Both the position numbers and the translations under genes were made by a program. Positions 1 to 12,085 of a DNA stretch of 64,000 nt are shown piece after piece. Position 1 is the stretch's first letter, and each line of letters opens with the position of its first letter. The stretch spans positions 70,228,992-70,292,991 of the forward strand of contig CM042687.1 of assembly GCA_023614405.1 (NCBI GenBank). Reading direction: 5' to 3'. The DNA is from Avena insularis (lineage: Eukaryota > Streptophyta > Magnoliopsida > Poales > Poaceae). The notes beneath the pieces were generated by a model. That model was given only the letters and a program-made list of their open reading frames with translations, did no database searches and had not been told where the DNA came from.

Positions 1-290
1 ATGGTTACATTAATTATTTTTTAAAAATAGAAAATGGTTTTGAATTAGTTATTCAAATTCAAATACTTTTTATGTTTAAAGTTTTTCTAAATTCCAAATT
101 AATATTCAAAAAATATAAGTTAATTCATTTTTAATTTTAAATGGTTCATAGTTTAAATGGTTACATTAATTATTTTTAAAAACAGTAAATGGTTTTGAAT
201 TCGTTATTCAAATTCAAACACTTTTTATGTTTAAAGTTTTTCTAAATTCCAAAGTAATTATCATTTAAAAAACATTACAAATTTAAACCC
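1..290. repeat. AT-rich tandem repeat of CACTA-1 (~156 bp unit)
   Basis: Two units, starting near 3 and 159, share GGTTACATTAATTATTTTT, then AAAATGGTTTTGAATT and a TTTATGTTTAAAGTTTTTCT block. The same array has six units in CACTA-2 at 32256-33085. No coding capacity. The array continues to the left of the window. Confidence 0.8.
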
Positions 291-354
291 CAAAATAAAA
301 AATAAGGCGGGAACACAGAGAGAATTCCTGATTTTTTTTTGAAAACAGGGTCAT

Positions 355-520
355 ATGTCCCGGTTGGAGCCACCAACCGGGACTAAAGACCCCCTGCGCG
401 CGCCCCTTGGTTTGCTGAAAAAATTGGAGTATACGTCCCGGTTGGTGGCTCCAACCGGGACGTATGACCCTTTAGTCTCGGTTGTTGGCATCAACCGGGA
501 CGTATTCTCCTTCTCCTTTA
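355..520. repeat. CCGGTTGG inverted-repeat cluster (internal)
   Basis: Several near-palindromes of the form TCCCGGTTGGAGCCACCAAC plus CGGGACTAAAG lie within 170 bp. They match those at 33155-33320 of CACTA-2 and resemble the subterminal motifs at both element ends. In En/Spm-type elements such subterminal motifs are bound by the element's own DNA-binding protein; that role here is inference. Short open frames through this block (valine-proline-glycine-rich) are by-products of the repeat. Confidence 0.75.
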
Positions 521-539
521 TACATGACGCCCCTTCTCC

Positions 540-1297
540 TTGTCCTTCTTCCCCGTTCCTCATCAACCGCAACAGATCATCGCCGCCGCCGCGAGGACAA
601 GCGCTCGGATGCCGTCAGGCTGCCCAACCACCGCACCGCTGTCGGCCTCCACGCGGCCTCGCCAGGACTCCACGCTTGCATTGCCGCGCCTCCACGTGCT
701 CCTCGCCGACTCCGGCCACCGCCTCCACCGCTGATTCCGGCCACCCCGAACCCCTCCGTTAAGTTTTTCGAGCTCCTGGTGAGTTTCTGAAGCTCAAGGA
801 GAGCTCCGTTTGCCTGCTTGCTTGCTGTAGCCGCCGCGCGTCGTGTCCGAGCAAGCTCCGCCGCTTGCCGCCATCGTGATAACTGTTCCGATGACCACAA
901 GCGGGCGGCGCTTCCACCACTAGGTCCGCCTCGATCTCCTCTTTCCAACTAGCCTACCCACTAGCCCGCGCGTGCAGCGAATCGACGGATTCGAGCCCAA
1001 CCCGAGGATCCCCATTGCTGATGTCATGCTGACATCAGCATGGGGCAATATATCCTCTTTTTTATTAAAATCATTCCTGTAATTCTTTTTTGGAAATAAT
1101 TAAAATAACCCATGGGGCCCAGACATCAGTGACTGTGAGTAGCCCTAGATCGAGTGAGAAATGTTTCCCAGCCTATGGTGATGTCAGCCTGAGGTCATAA
1201 ATGTTTTAAAATTGATTAAATAATTTTCATAAAATGATTTAATATTGTAAAATCAATAACTTATTATATATAAGTCAGAAAAATATGTATAATATAC
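540..1297 (+). other. Gypsy-LTR-like segment inside CACTA-1, part 1
   Basis: This GC-rich then AT-rich stretch aligns by eye with the Gypsy-A LTR at about 10,540-11,310. It shares the GAGCTCCTGGTGAG-type block, the perfect palindrome at 1016-1040 (equal to 11042-11066), and the AAGTCAGAAAAATA motif at the end. CACTA-2 has the matching segment at 33340-34380. It was presumably acquired before the two CACTA copies separated. The segment continues after the solo LTR at 4466. No gene is supported here. Confidence 0.65.
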
Positions 1298-4200
1298 TGT
1301 AAGATTTGTAAAGTAAAGGATCCCTGTGATTGCAATGCTAGTCCCTGGATCAATGCTAGTATCCACAGTTTAAGATGAAGTACACAGAAAAAAAAGGTCA
1401 TTATTACATATCATTCTAGAGACAAACATAGTCTTTTACAACTCCATGGCCACAGGCCTAATACAAGAGTTCAAATATATATAATAAGATAAATAAGTCT
1501 TCATCTTCATGTGCCACAGGCAAGCATGTTGAGTGTAGACTCATGACTCCTAATCATCATCAGAATATCCTGCAACATCACAAGTTACAGCCACAGTGGG
1601 TCAATACATTGGAATAGTATTGGCAAGTGATACCTTAGTAGAATATTGGTGGACTAAATATGTATGCATTATTGGCTAAGTGTAGCTTAGGCTTGATTTG
1701 CTCAAAATAGGTTTTGCCTATCAGTTGAAAACACTAAGTTTTTCTTTGTCAAAAGCTTTTCCCAAGGAACCACCAATAGACATTGGGGTCCTTCACCCTT
1801 GTTCAACCACAAGTTTTTACTTAGAAATTGGGATGAGGAGATTCTTGATAGCTTCCATGTCTTGATGCTCAAGTTGTCCAATACCAGGGACATGGCTAAG
1901 TACTTAGATTCTTCCATCTGTAGAGGTTGTGCACTTTCCCCACAAGACTTGATTCTCACCAAGACAGGACCTTTCAGAAGCCTTCCCTTAGACCAAATGG
2001 ACGTGTTCCATCCTATCACCCCACTACCACCAACTGTCTAAATGGCTAAGTTATTGCAACCTATATGATCCAGGCAGAGCCCATATTGCCAAGTGGCTGC
2101 ACTAGAAGCTTCTTAACATTTGGCCTCTCAAATCCCTTTGTTCCTGGGTGGCTTTCCACAAGTGAGAGACACAAGGTAAACCATAGAAACGAGCCTTGTG
2201 TAACCACTCAACATAACCTAGTCCTTCCATTCCACCCAGGTGTTTCATTCACTTAGTTGTTTTATTAAACCAAAAACATAGTCCAAAGACTTAGAAATAT
2301 TTATTCATAGCATGAATATATAACCACCCTTGGTTGCTACTAGTTAGGCTAAGCATGGCATTGTTAAGACTTAGAAATATTTCTAGCAATTCTACAACTA
2401 CTAGGATTTCCCAAGCATAGCATATAGATCAAAAATATCCATGCAAGACTAGCAAAATATTTCTAATGCATATTTGAAAACATAGGAATAAAATCGTGAA
2501 GCACCACTTGCCTTGGTACTTTGGAGAGTAGCTACAATCCTCACAATCACAATCACTATTTGCACAAAAATCTACACATAAAATGATAGCACCAAATCAC
2601 ATACAAAATAAATACAAGCAAAAATATATGGATGCATGCAATATGATATGTGATGATTTTTCTATACTCAACAAGACAAGTGCACATTAGTGATTCATAA
2701 ACAAGCTCAAAACTTGCCAAACAACTTTTATTTGAACATTAAAACATTTCCCAAATTTTTGTTATACACAAAATAGGCCTACACATGTTTCTGTAAAAAT
2801 AATCATTTTAACATAAACAAAACACTAAACACATTGCATATAAGGAAAGGGCTTTCTCTCCTGATTCCATTGATATAAAAGTTGTCAAATTTGGACGTGG
2901 GAATCAAAAGTTATGAATTAAACAAGTTTAAACATCTAATAGATCTAAATTCAGATTTTAAATCAAACTAACAGACACGCGACGTGTTCCTATTGGTTGG
3001 TACCGGTTCGGATCACGCTATGCAGCCGCAAGATCTAAGTGACGATGCACGGCTCAGATTAAAACATACCGCTTTGCCCTCTAATCTAATCCTGACCTCT
3101 AGATCTGGATCCAACGATCCCTGATGCTTTGACCACAGATGGGCGGCGCAATGGCTGCTGGCGGTGGCGACGGTTCTGTCGGCGATGGATTGGCGATTCT
3201 AACGAGGGATAGGGACAGTGGGGTTGCTTACCAGCGTTGCAAAGTTGCGAGGAAGCTCGAGGTGCTGCTGGCGTGGAAAGGGGAGTGTTGATGTGGCCGT
3301 AGGAGCTCGTCGGAGTTGATCGTAGCATCGGGTGCTCGGTGACAAAGATGTTGGCGATGCTCTGGATCACCCTAGCATGAACCAGTGGTATCAGGAGGTG
3401 CGCAAGACTACGGCGAATACTACTGGATCAAGGAGAAGTCGAGGGGCCGTCGGGCTTTACCTCAATCGCTCGTCAGAGTCGAGCGACGGTTCTGTTGTTT
3501 GAGGGCACGAACGGTGACGGCAGCCTGGGTCATGAGAAAGCAAACAAAAGGCATCAGTGAACGTGCAAGGACACGCTGGTTTGAACCAGAGACAGGGGGC
3601 GGTCGGAGCTCACCGTGATGGCTCGTCGGAGATTGTCGGTGCTGCGGTGGTGTGGGCAAGACTACGGGCAGCCTGGTGGCGTGAAGAGGAAATTGAGTGA
3701 GGGGAATGAGCAGCGAGGAGAGGGGGTCTTATAGCTAGAGCGGGGGCGAGAATCTCGCGAGGAAACACCGGCAATCAAGCCTGCATCAATCGCGGCAGTG
3801 ATGAGGTAACGATGGCGTCGACGGGGTCGTGGGGGGTGCGTGGCTGGAGACGATGCTTGCGTGGCACTTGGGTCCACCAGTCAGCGAGCGCGGGGTCGAG
3901 TGGGTGCGCGTGAGAGAGAGGGGAAAACCCCGGGTGGGCTTATTGGGCTGGTTTCACTGTTGGGCTAGATTAGCAGTGCCGGCCTTTTCTTATTTCTTTA
4001 CTCCTTTTCTTTTTCTATTTGAATTTCGAGGAAAGATTTTCATATGATTTCAAAAGCCATTTGAATTCAAACCTTTTCAGAATTTTGTAGAGTGTAACAC
4101 TCATATTTCTGGGCATAAAAACATGTGGTCTCTCTGTATTAGCTTGGTTCTATTAATCAAAACAAAATAAACAGTAACTTACTACTTGATTTGAACAAAT

Positions 4201-4465
4201 CTTGAAAATGGTTTTAAATCCATAATTGTTTTGAAATCTTTGGTTTGAGCACTAGCAATCAAGCAAAAAAATTTGAGAACAACAAGGTTTGGTTTTGAAG
4301 TGAATAACCCCCATTTGAGAGTAGTATTTGATTAATGCTTGATCACATAAAATTATAGATTCCAAGTCCTGTCTTCTTTCAAAACTAGTTTGAATTTGTT
4401 CCCTAAATGATATGCATGCATGCATGATATGAAATCTTTGAAAACATGTTTTTAGGGATGTTACA
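1298..4465 (-). mobile_element. Solo LTR D1 (Gypsy-type), reverse orientation
   Basis: A 3168-bp block begins TGTAAGAT and ends GATGTTACA, and is flanked by perfect 5-bp duplications TATAC at 1293-1297 and 4466-4470. Read on the minus strand it starts TGTAACATCCC, a common Ty3/Gypsy LTR start. It contains no gag or pol, so it is a solo LTR. The same family is at 13725-16908, and its minus-strand 3' part resembles the LTR of Gypsy-B (18,300-19,600). Open frames of 60-100 codons within it are not repeated consistently and are not called as genes. Confidence 0.92.
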
Positions 4466-5330
4466 TATACCAAAATATTTAGAAAAAAGAAACCTACGTC
4501 TTTAAGCTATAATCATGCATTGTTAAGCAACTTAAATGACAAGTTTGATTAGAAGAACATAGTAACCCCTCACAGGTGATTCCAGAGTTTCCCCGAGTTA
4601 GGGTTTGCGCCCCTCGGAACCCCGTTTAATTTGTCGAGCATGCTTTAGGGTTACTTTTCAATACAATTTAACTTGTCATATCATCATACTTGCTTGATCA
4701 TTGCATCGATGCCATGTGTTGATTGTTCCCCTCTCTTTCTGGCATTTGGTTCTTCGTGGTAGAATACGAGATCGAGATCAAATACCGAGGTCAACACCAT
4801 CGAAGATCGAAGATTTCTTGATAGCCATTGTATTGTAGATGCTTAGCCCTGATATTAGTTTTCATAGACCCCAGTTGAATCGATGTTGCACCTAGGGTTA
4901 GACGGTGTGTCCTCGCCATGGCATCCCGAACCCGAGGGTTGATTGATTGCCGCCTTTATTTCCGGTATTGGTTCTTCGCTTTATACACGACACGCCTGAT
5001 GTAATAAATTGTTTTATAATTCCAGAAAATTATTAAATATGGTAAAATTCATATCTTATTATTTATAAGTCAGAAAAATACAAATAATATATCAAAATGT
5101 TCAGAAAAATGAGTTCTACCTTTTAAGCTATAATCATGCATTGCTAATCAAATTTAATGACAAGTTTAGTTAGAGAACTAAATCAACCCCTCTCATGTGT
5201 TTCCGGAGTTTCCCGAGTTAGGGTTTTCAACCCTCGGAACCCCGTTTAAATTGCCGAGCAAGTTTTAGGGTTTCATTCAATGCAATTCAACTTGTCATAT
5301 CGTCATCCTTGTTTGAGCATTCGGCCTATC
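4466..5330 (+). other. Gypsy-LTR-like segment inside CACTA-1, part 2, partly duplicated
   Basis: This continues the segment broken by solo LTR D1. A block containing GAGTTTCCCCGAGTTAGGGT, CTCGGAACCCCGTTTAA and CAACTTGTCATAT occurs twice, at about 4480-4740 and 5090-5320, and once in the Gypsy-A LTR (11,400-11,560) and CACTA-2 (34,130-34,350). So CACTA-1 carries a local duplication of the LTR-like segment, joined near 4990 by a copy of the CCAGAAAAT..TAAGTCAGAAAAATACA stretch. From 5331 a short gene leader with TGTATGTATATAT runs to the ATG at 5525. Confidence 0.6.
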
Positions 5331-5524
5331 CCTCCTCCCCGACCGCCACAACGCCTCCGTCTCCGTCCATCGCCACGCGCTCCAGCCGCCCCTTCCCTTT
5401 TAGTGTGTATGTATATATAGTGTGTATTTATATATTTTTATTATTGTGTATGTATATATTAGGGTTTCTCTGAATTAGGGTTTATCCGTTTTGACTTATC
5501 TGTTTTTTCACCTATGCAGAAAAT

Positions 5525-8500
5525 ATGGACCCACACGTCAGAGACGAAGAAAAGGAAGAGTTGATCCAAGGTGTGATCCGCGGGGAAGAAAACTTAGATG
5601 TATCGACGTTTCTGAACAACTCCGATGAGGGTGATCCTCTTTTTGCCGGAATAGAGGACTTGTTTGAGGTTGAAGGTGTTGCCTTCCGCGAGGGAGAAGG
5701 CGATGCCTTGTGTAATCGATAAGACGACCGCTCTGGCGAGGTGCATGTAATATAATTAATTCATTAATTAATCATCTGCTATCTATATAGAAATAGTAAC
5801 GACAATCTTTCTTCTTTTAGCCCTCCGGATCAAACAAATCAACTGAAAAGAGCGGATGAGGCCCAACCAAAAAGTTGGAAGACCATGAGAGGTTTAGGAT
5901 CGAAGATATCGCTGAAGACGGCAAACCGACGGCTTCCAAAGTTGTCGCAATCAAATTTGTGGCACAATGCGGAGTAATCGTTAGGGACTTAATCCCGATC
6001 ACCATTCAAAATTGGAATAGGCCTGCTGATGCTAAAGAAGAGGGAACATGTTTGTTTGTCCCTAACAAGGCCAAAGATTTACTGTGGAAGAGGCTCATGG
6101 TTAATTACAAACTACCGAAGATAGAGCTTGATCCAAATGTGGAGGATCCAGTTGAGGACGCCTTAGTACATGGGAGAGCCATGGAGGCTAAGGTCAGGGA
6201 GTGGGCTATGAAGAAGATGGCCAAGTGTTTCACCAACTGGAAGAAAAGATTGCACCTTGACTATGTCGTGAAAGAGAAGACTCCGGATTTCAAGAAGACT
6301 CAGTTTGAGAAGATAAAACCATTCTGGGCTGAGTTTGTAAATTACAAGACATTAGAAAAAGCTAAGAAAATGTCTGCAACGAATAAGATGAATGCTTCTA
6401 ACAAGAAGTATCACCATACTATGGGGCAAGGTGGCTACAGGGATGGAATTCCTAATTGGGAGAAACTTGAGAATGAACCGCGTGCTAAAAAGATCACCCT
6501 AGAGACAGACGATTGGGTAGAACATGCAAGGAATTGGTTTTACGGGCATGGGGGCACGTTGAACTCGGAAGGGATGTGTATATATAACATACGACATAAA
6601 GAAGACCCCTTGCCAATCGAGAGGATGAGAAAAGCAGTAAAGGATGTTAAAGATGGGGACTTCATTCCCGATAGAGAGAATGATGAGCTCATATTCGCCC
6701 TTGGAAATAAGGAACATGATGGACAAACACGAGGCACAAGAGGCTCCCAACCATGGAGGACTGGGTTTCCCGAAGAGAGGAAGAAATATCCTGATAGAAG
6801 CCGTCAGAGGTGAAAGGACAGGGCGGAAGTTGAAGCAGATATTCAGAAAGAGCGAATGCGTATAATTGAAGAACGAATAAAGCAACAACAAGATGAAATT
6901 AACGCACTTAAAGAGCAAAGTACTACCGGCCCATCTCAGAAGCACACTGCATTCGATGCTACCGGCCTATCGAATAATCGAAAAAGTAGTGTGGCTTCCA
7001 CCGAGGTCCTGGGTGATGACAATGGCGATGACGATGGTGCACCGACGATGGCTCCTGTTGGCTACCCAGTGGATAATATCACAGAGATGACACACTGCGA
7101 GCTACATGTCAAAGTTGTGAACATATCAATGAAGGTGGCGGTCGGCTATGCCTTACCAATTGGACCCACACCAACTTACCATTGTCGTCCGGTTCCAGAG
7201 GGCTACGCTATTGTCGGGGTGGATGAAGTCATGCCCACCTTTGAAGTTTTGGATCTTCACTACCCTGCAGGTGAAGGGGATGTGACTGTACTGGGAGACG
7301 CAACAAACGTCACCATTCTATGGCCGAAGGAATGTATCGTGCTTCGAAATCACACGCCAAGGACATCTTCACCGCCGTCTCACCCGTCTCCAGCGAGGTC
7401 GTCGCCACCCCAGCAGCCGTCTTCGTCGCCTCACCCGGCTCTGTCGCCTCACCAATCTTCGGTGCAGCCATCGCCGCGGGAGCCATCGCCGGCACCTCAG
7501 GATAAAAAGCGTAAGCGTACCTCTACTCTGCGTCGTGGTAAGCGATCACTGAAACGTAAACAAGAGCCTCTTCCAAAAGAACCAAAGTTTCCTCCCAAGA
7601 GAGCTTATGACTGTATTGAAGAGGAGACTGCGGCGATCGTTGATGCGGAAACGACGGCGTTTTTCGCTAAGCTGAGGCGGCCGAAAGAGCCAGAGTTCCC
7701 CAGCACCAAAGAAGAAAAAGCCAAAGTGTTGAAAATGCTAAAGACTCTTCATCAACCCGAGCCAAAGCTGTCATCAGACTATGAGTGTTCTATTATCAAG
7801 TCACATGCGGCACAAAAAGCCTCGAAGAGTAGTACTAATGCAAGCGAGAAATCTGTTGCCCAGCTCGGAGAACAAGCAAAACAGTCTTGCGCCCCTCTCA
7901 AGGTGATTTCACAAACCAATGTGGGGTCAAGAAAATATGGGGCCGAAGAGCAGTATGATCCAGAGGTAGTTGAACAATACGGAGAAGCTGCCACTGCTCA
8001 AGGTATGAGTATTGCCCAGTACTTATCCCAGTTAGAGTACATCCCCGTGAGTGAAGTAGCATACAAATACCAGTACGGCAAACCTCTCGTCAAACCTGAG
8101 GAGGTAAACAATCTTCCAACAAAAATGCGAAGATTGCATAACTGGTACATGCATGCCACAGGCTGGGGCTAACTGGATAGTGTTGAGGGTTACCAAAAAG
8201 CATCATGGGAAAGAAAAGGATGACATGATATTCATTGAATTTGATGAACTATTTCAATTGTTCAATCAAGACGCCTTGGGCAAATCGATCATCAGTGCCT
8301 ATTGTCTGTAAGTACTAATTCTATAATTAATTTAGTCTCCAGCTATCTCACCTTTTTTATTGCATGTATATAATCATACTGTAATATGTAGAATGAAGAT
8401 TCTCGAATGAAGCAGAGGAAAAATCTATGACATTGGCTTCATTGACCCATATTGGGTTCATGAAGCTAATCTCAAAACAAGCCCCCAGGATACAGAGGAT

Positions 8501-9346
8501 AATATTGTACACGCGTTAAGGTTTCAAGAAACCAGAAGGGAAATACTTTTTCCTTACTACTTCGAGTGGGTGTTATTGTCTCCTATACACTTTCTATTTC
8601 GCTTACTCGATGTTAAGTATATAATTGATTAGTTATTCATTCGTAGCTTCCACTAAATTCTGTTAATCATTCAACTTGACAAAGGGCGTGTACTAGTCAT
8701 GGACTTGAAACATAAACCCCTTGAGAAGTGGAAGGACATACAGATGCTTCTCCAGCGGTAATTCTAATCATTACGACACTATATCGGCAACGTTCGTGAA
8801 TTTTATGATATCAAGTAATTAATAACTTATTTTATTTGTTTTCTTTGCCAGGCAGCGCTTGGAAACGGTTCACCAACAAGGATAGGGGTGTTTGGAAAGT
8901 GGAGCTTACATTTGAAGCACTAGATGTAAGCACCACTAGCTATATCCGCGCATCTCTTTAATTCTAGTTTTGATACAGTTATTATCATGCTTGATTATTA
9001 TTTTGATTGAACTATGTTCTCGTAAAGTGCCTGACACAGGGACCAAGTAACAATCTATGTGGATACTATGTTTGCGAGTTCATCCGGCAGACGTGCGATG
9101 AGAAGGACAGAAATTTAGAGCAACTCCACGTACGTAAACAATTTCTATAGCTTTTAGTTACAATCAAATTGTGTTTAGTTTCATTCATATAGGCTGACTC
9201 CTTTTTTAAATCAGATCGAACATCTACGGGACGGTCTTCTGCCAAAGGATCACGTACGAGCAATTCAGGAGGAATTGGCGGGATTCTTGGATGCAGAAAT
9301 CCTAAACCCAAAAGGGAAATACTATTCGGTTGTGTATAGACAATAG
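5525..9346 (+). pseudogene. CACTA second gene: DUF8039-type / Ulp1-like cysteine peptidase protein, defective
   Basis: Seven exons fit GT-AG rules: 5525-5740, 5821-8307, 8392-~8575, 8647-8757, 8852-8925, 9028-9129 and 9215-9346. Exon 1 is acidic. Exon 2 holds a long plant-transposon region (FTNWKKRLHLDYV, HHTMGQGGY, ARNWFYGHGG), a charged coiled segment, a domain I assign to DUF8039, a proline-serine-rich linker and a lysine-rich stretch. Exons 4-7 look like an Ulp1 (C48) peptidase: FH at the start of exon 4, GRVLVMD, then NNLCGYYVCEFIRQ around the presumed catalytic cysteine. Breaks relative to CACTA-2: TAA 5720, TGA 5857, TGA 6811, a frameshift near 8160, TGA 8408, TAA 8654. Proteins of this plan are known from grass transposons; their role in transposition is not established, and host SUMO-protease mimicry would be speculation. 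Confidence 0.78.
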
Positions 9347-9815
9347 GGATTGTAAAAAGAGCAACTTTTGTATGTAGTGCATGAACTCGATCCGTGTATC
9401 GAATGTAATATTGTCATGATGATCTTGTGTAATATAACAGTTCCTTCATTGATAAGTGCAAAACACTAAATAAACAATAAAACAACCTAAATGAATTCTC
9501 TGTCGCGGCACAAAAAGTGGCGAAAATGCTGCCGCGGCAACAAAATGTGCCAAAATGAATTCTCTGCCGCGACAGAGAAATGTGCCAAATCTCTGCCGCG
9601 CAGAAGGTTATTTGTCCCGGTTCGTGTTACGAACCGGGACTAATGCTCCACCCCCCTCTCCCTCTGACGCCGCCACATGTACCCCCATTTGTCCCGGTTG
9701 GTGGGACAATAGGGACTAAAGGTTGGGGCTTTAGTCCCGATTGCCACGTCTCGGTTTGGTAACCGGGACTAATGCCCCTTACCAACCGGGACCAATGGGG
9801 CGTTTTCTACCAGTG
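9347..9815. repeat. CACTA-1 right subterminal region and terminus
   Basis: After the stop codon come spaced CTGCCGCGGCA-like palindromes (about 9500-9600), then GTTCGTGTTACGAACCGGGA, CCGGTTGG/CCAACCGG pairs and the terminus CGTTTTCTACCAGTG at 9801-9815. The same arrangement ends CACTA-2. These are likely binding sites for the element's transposition proteins, by analogy with En/Spm. Confidence 0.82.
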
Positions 9816-9944
9816 TTCAATGGTCTCATCACTCTGAGTCAGAAGCAACCTGGGAACACGAAGATCGTCTTCGGTCTGAGTACCCTGCCTTCTTTTCTAA
9901 AACCTAGGAATCTTGGGTCGAGATTCTTGTAAGTGGGGTAGAGC
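9816..9944 (+). pseudogene. Gypsy-A: end of pol and polypurine tract
   Basis: One frame reads SESEATWEHEDRLRSEYP, the usual C-terminal end of chromovirus-type Ty3/Gypsy polyproteins, where E-A-T-W-E precedes an acidic-basic stretch and YP. A degenerate tail with GGGTCGAGATTCTTG and the purine-rich AAGTGGGGTAGAGC (9931-9944) directly abuts the LTR start TGTAACATACC. The rest of pol is displaced to the left by the CACTA-1 insertion. Only the last ~25 codons are readable. Confidence 0.75.
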
Positions 9945-12085
9945 TGTAACATACCACCCTTTTGTGTAATATTAATAAGGACATGTTTGAGCATTACATG
10001 CATGCATAACACTTGCACTTTGGTTTAATCAAGAAAGAACAAACAAAACCCTAAACCCTAATAGCTTCCCCTCTTTCTTTGAATCAATTCAAATGGTTTC
10101 TATATTTTGAAAATTGTCAAAACAAATGGAGCCCAAATTGTGTTGAGGGCCAATTAGTGTTTTCAGATATAATATAAAAGTTTCTGTGATTTGAAATTAT
10201 TCAAAACAGATTTGAAATTCAAAATATAAAAGGAAATCAGAAAAAAAACAGAAATAGAAAAGGTTTCTGAAATAAAAATCTAACTAACCTAGCTACTGGC
10301 CCGAGCCCACCTCTCCCCTCTCTCTCTGCCGCCCAGCGCAGCCATCCGCCAGCCCACCCGAGGCCTAGGCCGGCCCAGCCTGGCCCGTACCGTTTCGTCG
10401 AAGCTATTGTCATCGCCAACCTCTCGCCATGCCCGAAGCAGCTCGGTGTCGTCTCGCCGCCGACCGCCGCGCGCCAAGATCCGTGCCGCCTTGCCTGAGC
10501 GCGTACAAGACCCTGCCGGACATGCCGACGAACCCTACAACCCTCCCACTTCTCCTCTTCCTCTCTCTCCCTCACGGAAACGCCATGGCCGAAGAACCCT
10601 AGCTGCCAGTCGCCGTCGGCCTCACCGTTTTCGGCCTCCCCAGCTCAAGCCGACGCCACCACTGGAACCGCCGTGCTCGACTCTCTCTCCCTAGCCCCTT
10701 TCCCCCTCGCGTGTGACCTCAATAGAGTGAATCGGAAGCTCCAGCCGTCGTCGGTCTCCGTCGATCCCCGCCGTTCCCGAGCTCGCCTCGCCTCGCCGTC
10801 AAGCCCGTCGTGCTCATGGTGAGCTGCTGATCCTTGCAGTGCTCTTCGTTTACTCCCTCTCCCTCTGTGTCGCTCTCCCCGCGTGTGCCCGACGTCGCCG
10901 CCGCTAGAGCTCCTCGGAGGCGACGCTCCGGTGACCAGGAAGAAGCGGCGCCGCCAACTCCCCGTGATGTCCTCTCTCCAACGCACCCATACGCGCATCC
11001 AGGCTCGGTGGATCCTTGCTCGATCTGAGGGTGAGCTCCATTGCTGATGTCATGCTGACATCAGCATGAGGCAATAATCCTTTTCTTTCCTTTTAATTAT
11101 TTTTGTAAATGGAAAAACCCTGACAGGTGGGCCATACATGTAAGAGTTTTATTATTTTTTGTAAATATTTTCTGAAATGATTAAAAGTCTGACATGTGGG
11201 CCCAAGTTTGGAAATTATTTCAAATATTCCGAAAAATGATTTAAAATGAATTAAAATTTGGGAAATTCATAACTAATTCATTTTAAATCAGAAAAATACA
11301 AATAATATACCAAAATGTTCAGAAAAATGAAACCTATACAACTAAGCTATAATAAAACATTGTTAGCCAACTTAGATGGCAAGTTTAATTAGAAGAACCA
11401 ATTGAACCCCACAGGTGATTCCGATGATTCCCCTGTTTTAGGGTTTGGACATCTCGGACCCCCTTTAAAGTGACCAAGCATGTTTTAGGGTTCAATTCAA
11501 CACTATTCAACTTCTCATATCATCTATATTGTATGAGCATTGCACATGCCATGTGTTGAGTGTTGCTTTCTATTTTTCGGTGATTGGTTCTCGCGAATAG
11601 GAACCGAACCCAAAGCTAAAGTCAACGCCACCGAAGAGCAATATCAGTCCAACAACAGACAAGGCAAGCGAAGCCCCACTCATTCATATGAATTCTATGT
11701 TTATAAAGTATTTCATTCTTGTCATATGCATTCGGTTCAACAGTATTTTATCAGTAGATAGAGTGATCCTATCAGATGTATGTTTCCCTTGGTGAACAAT
11801 ATTACCTAATCCACTGCTCCTAGCATAACTAGTGTTTGTCTTATGAGCGTCGCTAGTGCCACAGTTCAGTCAAGCTTAGCCATGCTTAGCGGTCCGATGC
11901 TAATCATTCTGGTGATGCACTGGAGATGTGAATGAATCTGGTATGGTAGGATGTGGTGATGTGATCAAAGATGTATGATAAACATGCTAAGGCTTGTATG
12001 GGAGGCCACGTGGGTTGTGGTTTTTGTAGTCCCATACTTTCCACCCCTAGGACCCGATGTTCTTGCCTCTTGAACCAAGACGAGC
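9945..12085 (+). mobile_element. Gypsy-A LTR, first segment
   Basis: Begins TGTAACATACC immediately after a polypurine tract. It is interrupted at 12085/12086 by Gypsy-B (TSD CGAGC at 12081-12085) and resumes at 40384. It contains a GC-rich stretch (10,300-11,030), the 25-bp palindrome at 11042-11066, and the region matched inside both CACTA elements. Open frames across the GC-rich part have no family signature and are not called as genes. Confidence 0.8.
11042..11066. promoter_or_regulatory. Perfect palindrome with TGATGTCA / TGACATCA cores
   Basis: Two 11-base arms, TGCTGATGTCA and its exact complement, are separated by TGC. The cores resemble bZIP-type TGACGTCA sites with one change. The same 25 bases occur at 1016-1040 inside CACTA-1. 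A protein-binding role is inferred only from the symmetry and its retention in two different elements. Confidence 0.35.

Larger units (their letters stand above)
1..9815 (+). mobile_element. CACTA-1, CACTA (En/Spm) DNA transposon, left part outside window
   Basis: The right terminus at 9811-9815 reads CAGTG, preceded by GCGTTTTCTAC, the same as the right end of the complete CACTA-2 at 38975. Internal order from position 1 parallels CACTA-2 from about 32,660: AT-rich tandem repeats, CCGGTTGG palindromes, a Gypsy-LTR-like segment, then the second element gene. The TNP2 transposase half should lie left of the window. The element sits in the 3' end of the Gypsy-A interior, since pol sequence resumes at 9816. 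TTC at 9816-9818 is the expected right TSD, but the left copy cannot be seen. A 3.2 kb solo LTR interrupts it at 1298-4465. Confidence 0.88.

Noticed and set aside
10237..11028. Several overlapping GC-rich frames on both strands
   Set aside because: They lie in the Gypsy-A LTR, lack any family signature, and overlap each other in all frames, as expected of GC-rich non-coding DNA.
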